From NCBI RefSeq assembly GCF_001577755.1, contig NZ_CP010776.1, positions 2,542,001 to 2,606,000 of the forward strand: a stretch of DNA of 64,000 bases, written 5' to 3'. Source of the stretch: Rufibacter sp. DG15C. Its GTDB lineage: Bacteria; Bacteroidota; Bacteroidia; Cytophagales; Hymenobacteraceae. The notes below the pieces were generated by a model. That model had not been told where the DNA came from. It was given only the letters and a program-made list of their open reading frames with translations, and made no database searches. The translations under genes were made by a program, and so were the position numbers. Of this stretch, positions 52,601 to 59,759 are shown one piece after another (the stretch's first letter is position 1; each line of letters opens with the position of its first letter).

Positions 52601-53655
52601 ACTTGTACCGCGTGCGCTTTGGCGGCGAGGAAGATGAGGCCGAGGAACTGGTAGTGGAATCTTTGTTGCAACTGAGCGCCCTGCATCTGCCGCAGACCCT
52701 GCTCACAGAGCATTACCGAAGCCAGTACCCAGAACTCATTCAGTTCTCCAACCAACATTTCTACCGCCATAAACTACAGCTCATCCCCAAGCAGGAGGCC
52801 ATGAACAGCACCCGGCCGGCCTTGCAGTTCCTGAAAGTAGACGGCCTTTGGCAGGACCAAACCAATAGACCAGAAGCCGAGCGCGTGCGCGATTTGGTCT
52901 TTGAATTGTTGGCCCAAGGCGAGACCGACATTGGCGTGATTACCTTCAACTTTCCGCAACAGCAACTGGTGCAGGATTTATTGGAGGAACAGGCCATGGC
53001 CCAGAACATCCAACTGCCCGAGGCACTAATCATCAAAAACATTGAAAACATCCAGGGCGACGAGCGGCAGTTCATCATCTTCTCCATCGGCTACGCGCCC
53101 GACGCGAACGGCGTGGTGCGCGCGCAGTTCGGGAGTTTGAACGCGGCCAAAGGCGAGAATAGGTTGAACGTGGCCATCACGCGCGCCATCAAACGGGTGT
53201 ACGTGGTGAGTAGTCTGTGGCCGGAGCAGTTCCCCGTGGAGAACGTCAAGCATGCCGGGCCTAAACTGTTGCGGGATTATCTGGCCTATGCCAAACACGT
53301 CAGCGAGAATGGGTTTACGCCCCAGCCGGCGCCAATAGGGCAGGTGCCTTCTTCCTTGCTTTTGCACCAAGCGATTTTGGCCTCTTTTGACCAAAACAGG
53401 CCAAAAACGGAGGTTGCAGCAGAACTTCCGTTCGCAGACCTTACTTTCCGAAACGAGGGGCGCTATCAAGCCGTACTACTCACCGACGACGACTTGTATT
53501 ACCGCCGCCCATCCGCCAAAGCCACCCACGCTGATATGCCCTTCAGGCTAAGCGCAAGAGGCTGGCGATTTGGCACCGTATACAGTCGTCAGTTCTGGAG
53601 CCAGCCTGAACAGGTATGGCAAAAACTAAACGACTTGAGTACCCAAACACCATGA
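49666..53655 (+). CDS. Very large UPF1-like superfamily I helicase
   Basis: This 1329-residue cytosolic protein is among the largest in the window. Residues 1-300 form a non-helicase N-terminal region (SLPNLLKQYQRRLLNLSGSN). Helicase motifs: I VVVQGPPGTGKSQLICNLV (about 307), Ia TVLVVCQKRAALDVVYSRL, II DLVIFDEASQCF (about 943), III AVIAGDEQQLGPSDLYRV, IV LLTEHYRSQYPELIQFSNQH, V NIENIQGDERQFIIFSIGYA and VI LNVAITRAIKRVYVVSS. A coiled-coil insertion of roughly 550 residues separates motifs Ia and II. This layout matches DUF4011/AAA_11-AAA_12 helicases. One convincing and two weak palindromic-element copies are embedded in frame. It is translationally coupled to the lipoprotein gene (ATGA). Confidence 0.9.
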   Translation: MNNVTSLPNLLKQYQRRLLNLSGSNRSLVLLRPSVSLHLDVHALDHAHKGPSFEYVEALLAGKEKIALCEVADGRDAALAPLNKQLKTIQRRAHMIWEERGAKELFVGWPFVEGAFPDGTLLRCPLLFFPVELQVNEKRQWQLVRPEDQPPFFNKSFLLAYAHYLNVPVDEALMELDLDDFPADSQAYRTKLYETLKESNIDLNFNQELFTNVLQAFKTYKREDLEKTWKPGQLKLQPEAVLGIFPQAGSYQLTDYEELLENPPAESLEELLLPQTEVNPAIAALEQQLFTAFDADASQEAALKQVKSGQSVVVQGPPGTGKSQLICNLVSDYLARGKTVLVVCQKRAALDVVYSRLSTQGLDHFAALVHDLNLDRGLVFNKIRQQIEHVDEYQRQDKTLGNVHAERQFLEVSRRINQISERLNSLKEALFDTSVCGWSVKELYLRSNLRAYQLPLENNYLPFTAQTWQEERPRLMHYLQDAVTLQAPDFPWNERRSFQHHTWNERQKLLQLLTEIPAAVQENAKALAPLLPGQAEPWDALQALLQELSTLQTLQHDLQDKTVSRLFFGNLGKNTNQREAEGLVTKLQQQTKATMVQLSAMEAEQLRRLLQSHDEAQSGFFGKIKWQFAQERKQLQTFAEQKKITHADTATEQLRTALQNWDGLQTEWESLQVLEPTLEIPQELFSSQANTELKALQKAWELRGQLQQLVAYDVLPEDVLQMRAERFQAVFSESLPKLKQLEERQNEWEKWLTDSQIEQLTVDPSAVTRLGQSLAENFDRLVAYDTLLASFSPELKAWLTQLRQAVPKGVEAQLQAMENSIYLAWIQHIEAKYPVLTMVSTGELERLEAELQEAIQRKAELSRQIILLNLREQTYKNMEFNRLGNPVTYRRLLTQVSKKRQLYPLRKLQALFGEEVLRLLPCWLASPETVSALFPLERVFDLVIFDEASQCFAEVGIPAMMRGKQAVIAGDEQQLGPSDLYRVRFGGEEDEAEELVVESLLQLSALHLPQTLLTEHYRSQYPELIQFSNQHFYRHKLQLIPKQEAMNSTRPALQFLKVDGLWQDQTNRPEAERVRDLVFELLAQGETDIGVITFNFPQQQLVQDLLEEQAMAQNIQLPEALIIKNIENIQGDERQFIIFSIGYAPDANGVVRAQFGSLNAAKGENRLNVAITRAIKRVYVVSSLWPEQFPVENVKHAGPKLLRDYLAYAKHVSENGFTPQPAPIGQVPSSLLLHQAILASFDQNRPKTEVAAELPFADLTFRNEGRYQAVLLTDDDLYYRRPSAKATHADMPFRLSARGWRFGTVYSRQFWSQPEQVWQKLNDLSTQTP
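51350..51387. repeat. Palindromic-element-like segment inside the helicase gene (weak)
   Basis: CCGTTTCCAGGCTGTTTTTC / GGGAATCTAGGCAAAAACAC. It encodes VSRLFFGNLGKNT in the same frame as the other coding copies, within the coiled-coil insertion. Confidence 0.5.
51841..51880. repeat. Palindromic-element-like segment inside the helicase gene (weak)
   Basis: CGTTTTCAGGCTGTTTTCTC / AGAATCTCTGCCAAAACTGA. It encodes RFQAVFSESLPKLK in the same frame as the other coding copies. Confidence 0.45.
53371..53410. repeat. Palindromic element, copy 24, inside the helicase gene
   Basis: GCGATTTTGGCCTCTTTTGA / CCAAAACAGGCCAAAAACGG. It encodes AILASFDQNRPKT near residue 1236, between the helicase core and the C-terminal domain. 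Confidence 0.85.
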
Positions 53656-54581
53656 CCTTAAAAGACAAAGCCCTTGAATTATTTGTAGGCCTCTGCCTGC
53701 TCATTGTAGTAGCCTGTGACGCCGGTAACTCCAAAAAAGAAGAGAAGGCAGAAAACGGCTTTATGCAAGAGGGAAACGGCAAGAAGAAAGACAAAGACAC
53801 CCCCACAGAGGGCTTCACGGTCATCAATACCTATGAGCTCTTTAAGCTGAGCAAAATGGACAAAGGAGACGTCACGGAAAGCTCTGGCCTGGAGCAGACG
53901 GCAGACGGCAACTACTGGACCCATGGCGACGGCGGCAATGAGGCCGAACTGTTAAAAATAAGCCCCGACGGAGAGCTCCTGCAGAAAGTGATAATTACCG
54001 GTGCCAAAAACAAGGACTGGGAAGACCTGACCCGCGGCGAGAACGGCTACCTGTACATCGGGGACTTCGGGAACAATGAGAACACCCGGGACAGCCTGGA
54101 GATTCTGAAGATAGACGAAAAGAACAACCGAAACGTGGGCACCATCCGGTTTGCATACGCAGACCAGAATGACTTTCCGCCGGCACCAGAGAAGATGAAC
54201 TTTGACTGCGAGGGTTTCTTTTACCACAACAACGCGTTTTACCTGTTCACCAAGAACCGCGGCACAGACCGCTGGGTCAAGCTCTACAAAGTGTTGGACC
54301 AGCCCGGCGCACAGCAGAAAGTTTCTCCTATTGACAGCCTGCAAATCAATACAGAAATCACGGCAGCAGACATCTCGCCAGACGGCAAGCGCATTGCTTT
54401 GTTAGGAGATGGTTGGGTGTATCTGTTTGAGATCGCCAGCCCAGAGCAGGTATTCAAAGGCACCAAGCAACAAATTAAGCTAGAGAAAACCGGCCAGGCC
54501 GAAGGCTTGATCTTTACCAGCAACACAGACATGCTCATCAGCAATGAGGCGGGCAAACTGTTTCAATTAAAGGCCAAATAA
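53652..54581 (+). CDS. Lipoprotein with beta-propeller-like sequence
   Basis: This protein has 309 residues from the ATG at 53652 (MTLKDKALELFVGLCLLIVV), with a lipobox ending in ACDAGNS; this start overlaps the helicase stop (ATGA). After a charged Lys/Glu-rich linker (residues 27-50), the domain shows repeated blade-like strands: SSGLEQTADGNYWTHGDGGN, EDLTRGENGYLYIGDFGNNE, DCEGFFYHNNAFYLFTKNRG and AADISPDGKRIALLGDGWVY. It probably sits on the outer membrane or periplasmic face. No enzyme motif is seen. A stem-loop follows. Confidence 0.78.
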   Translation: MTLKDKALELFVGLCLLIVVACDAGNSKKEEKAENGFMQEGNGKKKDKDTPTEGFTVINTYELFKLSKMDKGDVTESSGLEQTADGNYWTHGDGGNEAELLKISPDGELLQKVIITGAKNKDWEDLTRGENGYLYIGDFGNNENTRDSLEILKIDEKNNRNVGTIRFAYADQNDFPPAPEKMNFDCEGFFYHNNAFYLFTKNRGTDRWVKLYKVLDQPGAQQKVSPIDSLQINTEITAADISPDGKRIALLGDGWVYLFEIASPEQVFKGTKQQIKLEKTGQAEGLIFTSNTDMLISNEAGKLFQLKAK

Positions 54582-54620
54582 ACCTCTCTAGCTTTAGAAC
54601 GATGATACTATAAAACTGCA

Positions 54621-54650
54621 AGGCGCTAAGTAGATTTCTGCTTAGCGCTT
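54621..54650 (+). terminator. Probable terminator after the lipoprotein gene
   Basis: AAGCGCTAAG-like AGGCGCTAAG pairs with CTTAGCGCTT around TAGATTTCTG, 40 bp after the stop, followed by a T-rich stretch. Confidence 0.5.
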
Positions 54651-54669
54651 CTGCTTTCAAACCACAACT

Positions 54670-55539
54670 ATGGAACCTAGAATCTTAGTAACCGGTGCCA
54701 CTGGCACCGTGGGCAATGAAACCGTTAAAGCCTTGTCTTCTATGGGCGCGCACGTGCGGGCCGGCATTCACTCTGTGGTCAAAGGCGAAAATCTAAAGCG
54801 ACTGCCTAGTGTGGAGGTGGTGGAAATAGACTTCAGTAGGCCCATCACTCTAGAGGCCGCCTTTACCGGCATTGACTCCGCCTTCTTAATCACGCCCTTT
54901 GATGAACACCAAGTTGAGATGGCCAAACAGCTGATAGACGCGGCGCAGAAGGCCGGTGTGCGGCACATAGTGCGGCTTTCTGCCAGTGGGGCAGAGGCAG
55001 AGCCGGGCATTCAACTAGGCAGATGGCACCGCGAAGTAGAGAAATACCTGGAGGCCGCCGAAGTTAACTACACCCATCTTCGGCCTACGTCCTTTATGCA
55101 AAACTTTTCAAAGATGTATGCGCACACCATACACCAGCAAAACGCTTTCTATTTGCCTTTGGGCCAAGGCCGTGTGACCTACATTGATGCCCGAGACATA
55201 GGCGCCGTGGCAGCCGAGATTCTGCTAAGACCAGAAGGCCATGACGGCATGGCGTACACACTCACTGGCCCAGAAGCGCTGTCTGGCGAGGAAGTGGCCG
55301 CCGCACTCTCCAAGGCTACCGGCAGAACCATCTCCTACGTAGACGTGCCTGAAGAAGGCGCCAGGCAAGCCATGCAGCAACAAGGCTTGCCTACCTGGAT
55401 GATTGACAGCTTGCTAGAATTGAATGGCATCTGCCGAGCCAATTACGCTTCTGGCACTACCAACACCGTGCAGGAAATTATAGGCAGACCACCCCATACG
55501 TTTGAGTCGTTCGCACAGGCGTACAAGGAGTGCTTCTAA
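54670..55539 (+). CDS. NmrA-like NAD(P)-binding oxidoreductase
   Basis: This 289-residue Rossmann-fold protein has the dinucleotide motif VTGATGTVGNETVKAL (GxxGxxG) near the N-terminus. NmrA/HSCARG-type segments are AFLITPFDEHQVEMAKQLID, GVRHIVRLSASGAEAEPGIQ and HLRPTSFMQNFSKMYAHTIH. The tyrosine/lysine catalytic pair of classical SDRs is not obvious, which fits a redox-sensor or atypical quinone-reductase-like role. The gene is transcribed alone. Confidence 0.9.
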   Translation: MEPRILVTGATGTVGNETVKALSSMGAHVRAGIHSVVKGENLKRLPSVEVVEIDFSRPITLEAAFTGIDSAFLITPFDEHQVEMAKQLIDAAQKAGVRHIVRLSASGAEAEPGIQLGRWHREVEKYLEAAEVNYTHLRPTSFMQNFSKMYAHTIHQQNAFYLPLGQGRVTYIDARDIGAVAAEILLRPEGHDGMAYTLTGPEALSGEEVAAALSKATGRTISYVDVPEEGARQAMQQQGLPTWMIDSLLELNGICRANYASGTTNTVQEIIGRPPHTFESFAQAYKECF

Positions 55540-55562
55540 AAAATCCCAAATTCTACCTCTAA

Positions 55563-55614
55563 TAAAACCCGTTTTTGGGCTGTTTTCACAAAAACAGCCC
55601 AAAAACGGGTTTTA
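55563..55614. repeat. Palindromic element, copy 25 (perfect 24-bp arms)
   Basis: TAAAACCCGTTTTTGGGCTG (arm continues TTTT), loop CACA, then CAGCCCAAAAACGGGTTTTA preceded by AAAA. The arms are exact complements. It follows the NmrA-like stop by 23 bp and ends in a T-rich tract, so it is a likely terminator. Confidence 0.92.
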
Positions 55615-55805
55615 GATTTTAAACAACTTTGATTGCAACTAGACCTTTTAAGGCCTATTAAACTCAAATTATATTAGAAAATGGTAGTGTTGAAAGAGCT
55701 CTAGCTGCCTGCTCATCATGCTTCGGAAATTAAAGTGAGAATATTATTGCGCAACTAAATGGTTGCGTGTATATTTGCAATCATATGGTTGCAATTTAAA
55801 GTAAG

Positions 55806-56132
55806 ATGGAAACAAGAAGAGACGTTTTTCAAGCCATAGCCGACCCAACCAGACGCGCCATCATCTTATTGTTGGCTGTGACCGCCATGACGCCCAACGC
55901 GCTAGCCGAGCATTTTAACAGCAGTCGGCAGGCGGTCTCCAAACATCTCCAGGTCCTTACGGAGTGTGACGTATTAACCCAGGAGCAGCAAGGCCGCGAG
56001 ATTCATTACCACTTGAACACTGCCAAAATGAAAGAGATAGAGAAATGGCTGGAGCAGTTCAAGCAATTACTGTCCCAGCGCTTTGACCAACTAGATGACG
56101 TTTTGAAGAAACTTAAAGCAGATAAAAAATGA
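55806..56132 (+). CDS. ArsR family transcriptional regulator
   Basis: This 108-residue winged helix protein ([57 protein letters not shown]-like [20 protein letters not shown]) is of the metal-site-free SmtB/ArsR subgroup: no ELCVCDL-type cysteine motif is present. It is the first gene of an operon with the SRPBCC-VOC gene (ATGA overlap) and DoxX, a common Bacteroidota arrangement in which the ArsR regulator represses its AHSA1-domain partner genes. Confidence 0.9.
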   Translation: METRRDVFQAIADPTRRAIILLLAVTAMTPNALAEHFNSSRQAVSKHLQVLTECDVLTQEQQGREIHYHLNTAKMKEIEKWLEQFKQLLSQRFDQLDDVLKKLKADKK

Positions 56133-57091
56133 ACAAGGCTATTCTTTTCAATTTTGAGGTAAAAAAGGAAAACAACCTCATAAAAGTAGAAAGGTCCTTC
56201 AACGCCCCCAATGATTTGGTCTGGGTTGCCTGGACCGAGGCTGAGATCTTAGACCAATGGTGGGCGCCCAAGCCCTACAAAGCGGTTACCAAGTCCATGG
56301 ATTTTAGAGAAGGCGGCCGTTGGCATTACTACATGCTCAGTCCAGAAGGGGAGAAGCACTGGTGCCTGTTTGACTACAAAAAAATCCAACCACTTGTCTA
56401 CTTTTCGGGTATTGACGCTTTCTGTGATGAATACGCGGTAGTCAGTACTGCTCATCCCAGAGTGGAATGGGAGAACTCGTTTACAGCAGAAGGCGACAGC
56501 ACCATGGTACGCGCCACCTTGCGGTTTGAGAAATTAGAGGACTTGGAGACAATCATCCAAATGGGCTTTAAGGAAGGCTTCACCGCTGGTTTGGAGAATC
56601 TTGACCAGTACATTGCCACCCAGTTTTACCTACGTAAGCAAAACAAAACTAGTAAGCGCGCCCGGGTAACAGCCTATATTAATTTGCCAGGAAACACAGA
56701 AGAGGCATTTACCTTTTACAAGTCGGTTTTCAAGACAGAGTTTGTTAATGGCATCAAACGGTTTGGAGAAATACCCACTACCCCAGGTCAACCACCCATA
56801 GCCGAGGAGGTTAAAAAAATGGTCTTGCACGTAGAGTTGCCTCTATTGGGTGACTTTGTGTTAATGGGAACCGATGCGCCAAAAGAAATGGGTTTTACGC
56901 TCACTACAGGTAATAACATGCACATTAGCCTAGAGCCAGAATCTCTGGAAGAGGCCACCAGACTTTTTAAGGAGCTGTCCATAGAAGGTGAGATTGAAAT
57001 GCCCTTGCAAAAAATGTTCTATGGTGCGTATTATGCCGGCTTTACAGACAAGTACGGCATCAACTGGATGATCAACTACCAAGACAACTAG
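56129..57091 (+). CDS. SRPBCC (AHSA1-like) - VOC fusion protein
   Basis: This 320-residue protein has two domains. Residues 10-165 form an AHSA1/SRPBCC domain ([40 protein letters not shown]). Residues 180-318 form a PhnB-like VOC/glyoxalase domain ([60 protein letters not shown]). These two modules usually occur as separate genes next to ArsR regulators. Here they are one chain with a short basic linker ([11 protein letters not shown]). The substrate is unknown. Confidence 0.92.
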   Translation: MNKAILFNFEVKKENNLIKVERSFNAPNDLVWVAWTEAEILDQWWAPKPYKAVTKSMDFREGGRWHYYMLSPEGEKHWCLFDYKKIQPLVYFSGIDAFCDEYAVVSTAHPRVEWENSFTAEGDSTMVRATLRFEKLEDLETIIQMGFKEGFTAGLENLDQYIATQFYLRKQNKTSKRARVTAYINLPGNTEEAFTFYKSVFKTEFVNGIKRFGEIPTTPGQPPIAEEVKKMVLHVELPLLGDFVLMGTDAPKEMGFTLTTGNNMHISLEPESLEEATRLFKELSIEGEIEMPLQKMFYGAYYAGFTDKYGINWMINYQDN

Positions 57092-57105
57092 CTCTATACC
57101 CAACT

Positions 57106-57483
57106 ATGAAACAGAAAATCTTAACCGTCCTCAGTGTGCTGTTCGGGTTGTTGCTCATCAACGGCGGCTTGAACAAGTTCTTCAATTACATGCCCGTGCC
57201 AGACAACCTGCCCGTTGAGCTGGTAAAAGACACAACGGCCATCATTGAGATAGCCTGGCTCATGCCTTTGATTGGCTTCGCCGAAGTGCTAGGGGGTGTC
57301 CTCATTTTGTTCCCAAGAACAAGGGCGCTGGGTGCTTTGGTGATTTTCCCGGTCATGGTAGGCGTGTTGCTGACGCATGCATTCGTAGAGCCAAGCGGCT
57401 TCCCCATTGCCTTGATCATTTGGGCCATTCTGCTATGGATAATCATTGAGAACCGTAAGAAATACCTGCCCTTGGTGGCCTAG
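57106..57483 (+). CDS. DoxX family membrane protein
   Basis: This 125-residue protein has four membrane helices (ILTVLSVLFGLLLINGGLNK, then WLMPLIGFAEVLGGVLILFP, ALGALVIFPVMVGVLLTHAF and ALIIWAILLWIIIEN). It is the third gene of the ArsR operon, 15 bp after the fusion gene. A hairpin terminator follows. DoxX proteins have been linked to redox/thiosulfate metabolism in some organisms, but no specific role is inferable. Confidence 0.85.
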   Translation: MKQKILTVLSVLFGLLLINGGLNKFFNYMPVPDNLPVELVKDTTAIIEIAWLMPLIGFAEVLGGVLILFPRTRALGALVIFPVMVGVLLTHAFVEPSGFPIALIIWAILLWIIIENRKKYLPLVA

Positions 57484-57547
57484 TCAGACATCATGACTCC
57501 GCTCTATTTTCCAGGGCTTTGCCTGAGCGGTGATACCTTAATGCATA

Positions 57548-57585
57548 GAAAAAGCCCTGCTGAAATTTTCAGCAGGGCTTTTTAT
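57548..57585. terminator. Terminator between the ArsR operon and the low-complexity protein gene
   Basis: AAAAAGCCCTGCTGAA pairs with TTCAGCAGGGCTTTTT (perfect 16 bp), between convergent genes, so it probably serves both. Confidence 0.88.
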
Positions 57586-57607
57586 TATTGTAGCAAAAAG
57601 CTACGGC

Positions 57608-59476
57608 TTATCTTCCTCTGTTGGAAGAAGAACCTCCTCTAGAAGAAGAGCTTCCGCCGCGGTTGCTTCCGCCTGAATAGTCATCTCCGTCGCTTCCGTA
57701 AGAAGTGCGGCCCATGTCTGAGCTGTCATAGCCAGAACCGCCACCGCCGTAGTTGGACTGTCCGCCCTGGCCACCATAGCTTCCACTGCCCATTGAGCCG
57801 TAACCGCTAGAAGAACCATAAGAAGAACCGCCCTGGCCGTAACCGCCCATGCCATAGTCACGGCTTTGGTCACCGTAACCACCGCCGGTCATAGAACCGC
57901 CTTGGCCGCTAGAAGAGCCGTATCCGCCGCGTGAGCCCATGTCATTGACCATGCTGCCATAGTTGGAGCCACCAAAGCTTCCGCTGTTAGAACCACCGTA
58001 GTTGCCGCCTTGTGAGCCGTAACCACCTTGTGAACTGCGTGAGCCAAAGTCGCCGCCTTGTGAGTTGTGGGTGCTGTAACCGCCCTGGCCTGCGCCATAG
58101 CCGCCACTTCCCATGCCACCACTCATAGAGCCGTAGCCGCTAGAGTCGCCGTAGCCGCCGCTGCTCATGTTTGAGCCACGGGAACCTTGCCACTCTTGGT
58201 TAGCGCCTTGTGACGAGCCGTAGCCGCCTCTAGAGCCCATGTCTGTGTTGCCATAACCGCCGCGTGAACCCATTCCTGAGCTGTAGCCTTGGTTAGAGCC
58301 GCCGTAGCTTCCGCTTTGTGAGCCTTGGCCGTAGCCACCTTGTCCGCGGTTGCTGCGGTCAAAGTCCATATTGCCGTCATAGCCTCCACGTGACGAGCCA
58401 CTGCGTGAGCCATACTCTTCGCCGTAAGATCCGCCTCTTGAGCCTGTGGCACCATAAGAGCCTTGGCTTTGGTTGCTATAGCCTTGGCTGTAACCGCCCT
58501 GGCCTCTGCTTTGGTCTCTGTTGCTTTGCATGCCATAGCCGCTTTCATTGCCATAGCCCATTTGGTTGCCATAGTAGCCAGAGCCACCATAGTTAGAGTA
58601 ACCGCCACGGTCAGACTCTGAACGGGATGAGTTGCCAGAGTAGCCGCCTTGTGAGCTCATGCCATACGGGTTGCTGCCCATAGAACCGTAGCCACCTTGC
58701 TGTGAACCGCCGTAGTTACCGCCCATGGAACCTTGTCCGCCATAGCCGCCTTGGCCATAATTGCTTCCGCCCATGTTGCCACCCATGGATGAGCCGTAGC
58801 CACCTTGGCCGTAGTTAGAACCGCCTTGTCCCCAGCTTTCGCCGTGCTGCTGGCCGTAGCCGCCGCCCATGGAACCTTGACCATAACCACCTTGGCCGTA
58901 GTCACCGCCTTGTGAGCCGTAACCGCCTTGGTTGTACTGACCTCCTCCCATGTTGCGCATAGAATCAGACTGTCCTCCCATCATAGAGTCATTGTCCTGT
59001 CCCATCTTTGAAGAGTTAGAGGCAGAAGAACCACTTTTAGAAGAAGAAGATTTTCCGGATTTGCTGGTGCTGCCAGACTTAGAAGTGCTGGCTTTGGGGG
59101 TAGATGATTTGCTGGTGCTGCTCTTCTTGTCTGTGGATCCCGCAGAAAGGGTAGATGAAGAGCCAGATGTTCCTTTTGAAGAAGTTAAAGAAGAGGATCC
59201 TTTTTTAGAAGTTGAACCGGTAGAACCGCTCATGCCAGAAGAACTGCCCGACATGCCCGAACCGGAAGTGCCGCCGCTCAAACCTGAGCCGGAGGTGCCA
59301 CTGCCCATGCTGCCCGTTGAGCCAGACATGCCAGAGGACCCTGATGACATGCCAGAAGAAGATGAACTAGATCCCATGCCGCTGCCAGTAGAGCCGCTTG
59401 CACCTGTGTTGCCCATAGAACCGCCAGTAGTTGATCCTAAGTTGCTGCTTTGTTGATCTTTTTGATTGTCTTTCAT
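57608..59476 (-). CDS. Giant Gly/Ser/Tyr-rich low-complexity protein
   Basis: This 622-residue protein has no signal peptide and no recognisable fold. Residues 1-95 are Ser/Gly/Met/Thr-rich (GSTGSGMGSSSSSSGMSSGS type). Residues 95-160 are Ser/Lys-rich (STSKSGSTSKSGKSSSSKSG). Residues 165-620 are dominated by GGYG, GQGG, SMGG and QGGYG repeats with Tyr spaced about every 6-10 residues, plus Arg/Asp pairs, ending SSRGGSSSNRGR. This composition matches prion-like, phase-separating domains (FET/RGG type), although in Bacteroidota such proteins are also annotated as structural or stress-related Gly-rich proteins. The reading frame is open for 622 codons with third-position-varied codons, which supports real coding. 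The function is unknown. Confidence 0.85.
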   Translation of the reverse strand: MKDNQKDQQSSNLGSTTGGSMGNTGASGSTGSGMGSSSSSSGMSSGSSGMSGSTGSMGSGTSGSGLSGGTSGSGMSGSSSGMSGSTGSTSKKGSSSLTSSKGTSGSSSTLSAGSTDKKSSTSKSSTPKASTSKSGSTSKSGKSSSSKSGSSASNSSKMGQDNDSMMGGQSDSMRNMGGGQYNQGGYGSQGGDYGQGGYGQGSMGGGYGQQHGESWGQGGSNYGQGGYGSSMGGNMGGSNYGQGGYGGQGSMGGNYGGSQQGGYGSMGSNPYGMSSQGGYSGNSSRSESDRGGYSNYGGSGYYGNQMGYGNESGYGMQSNRDQSRGQGGYSQGYSNQSQGSYGATGSRGGSYGEEYGSRSGSSRGGYDGNMDFDRSNRGQGGYGQGSQSGSYGGSNQGYSSGMGSRGGYGNTDMGSRGGYGSSQGANQEWQGSRGSNMSSGGYGDSSGYGSMSGGMGSGGYGAGQGGYSTHNSQGGDFGSRSSQGGYGSQGGNYGGSNSGSFGGSNYGSMVNDMGSRGGYGSSSGQGGSMTGGGYGDQSRDYGMGGYGQGGSSYGSSSGYGSMGSGSYGGQGGQSNYGGGGSGYDSSDMGRTSYGSDGDDYSGGSNRGGSSSSRGGSSSNRGR

Positions 59477-59759
59477 AGTTAATTCTCCTTGTTAATTAGT
59501 TTTTGAATGGTTGGTTAGGTATGGTATTTCATGCCAGCGGAAAGGAGGGATGAACCAATACACCCACTTCTGTCCACTAATGACAAGTGCTAAATCTATA
59601 CGAGCACAAATAGCCATGGTTCACAACCTAATGTGAAATTTTAATCAAGGAAGAATGGATAGAAGAATAAATGGAAAAACAAAAATGGTTAAGCACAGCA
59701 ACTTACACCTGTACTAGAAGGTGGCAAGTAATGGCCTGAATTGTAATATACAGTTATCC

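Noticed and set aside
58950-59456. A 168-residue plus-strand ORF rich in Glu, Pro, Leu
   Set aside because: It is the antisense of the Ser/Gly-rich protein gene. Such low-complexity DNA yields long spurious frames on the other strand.
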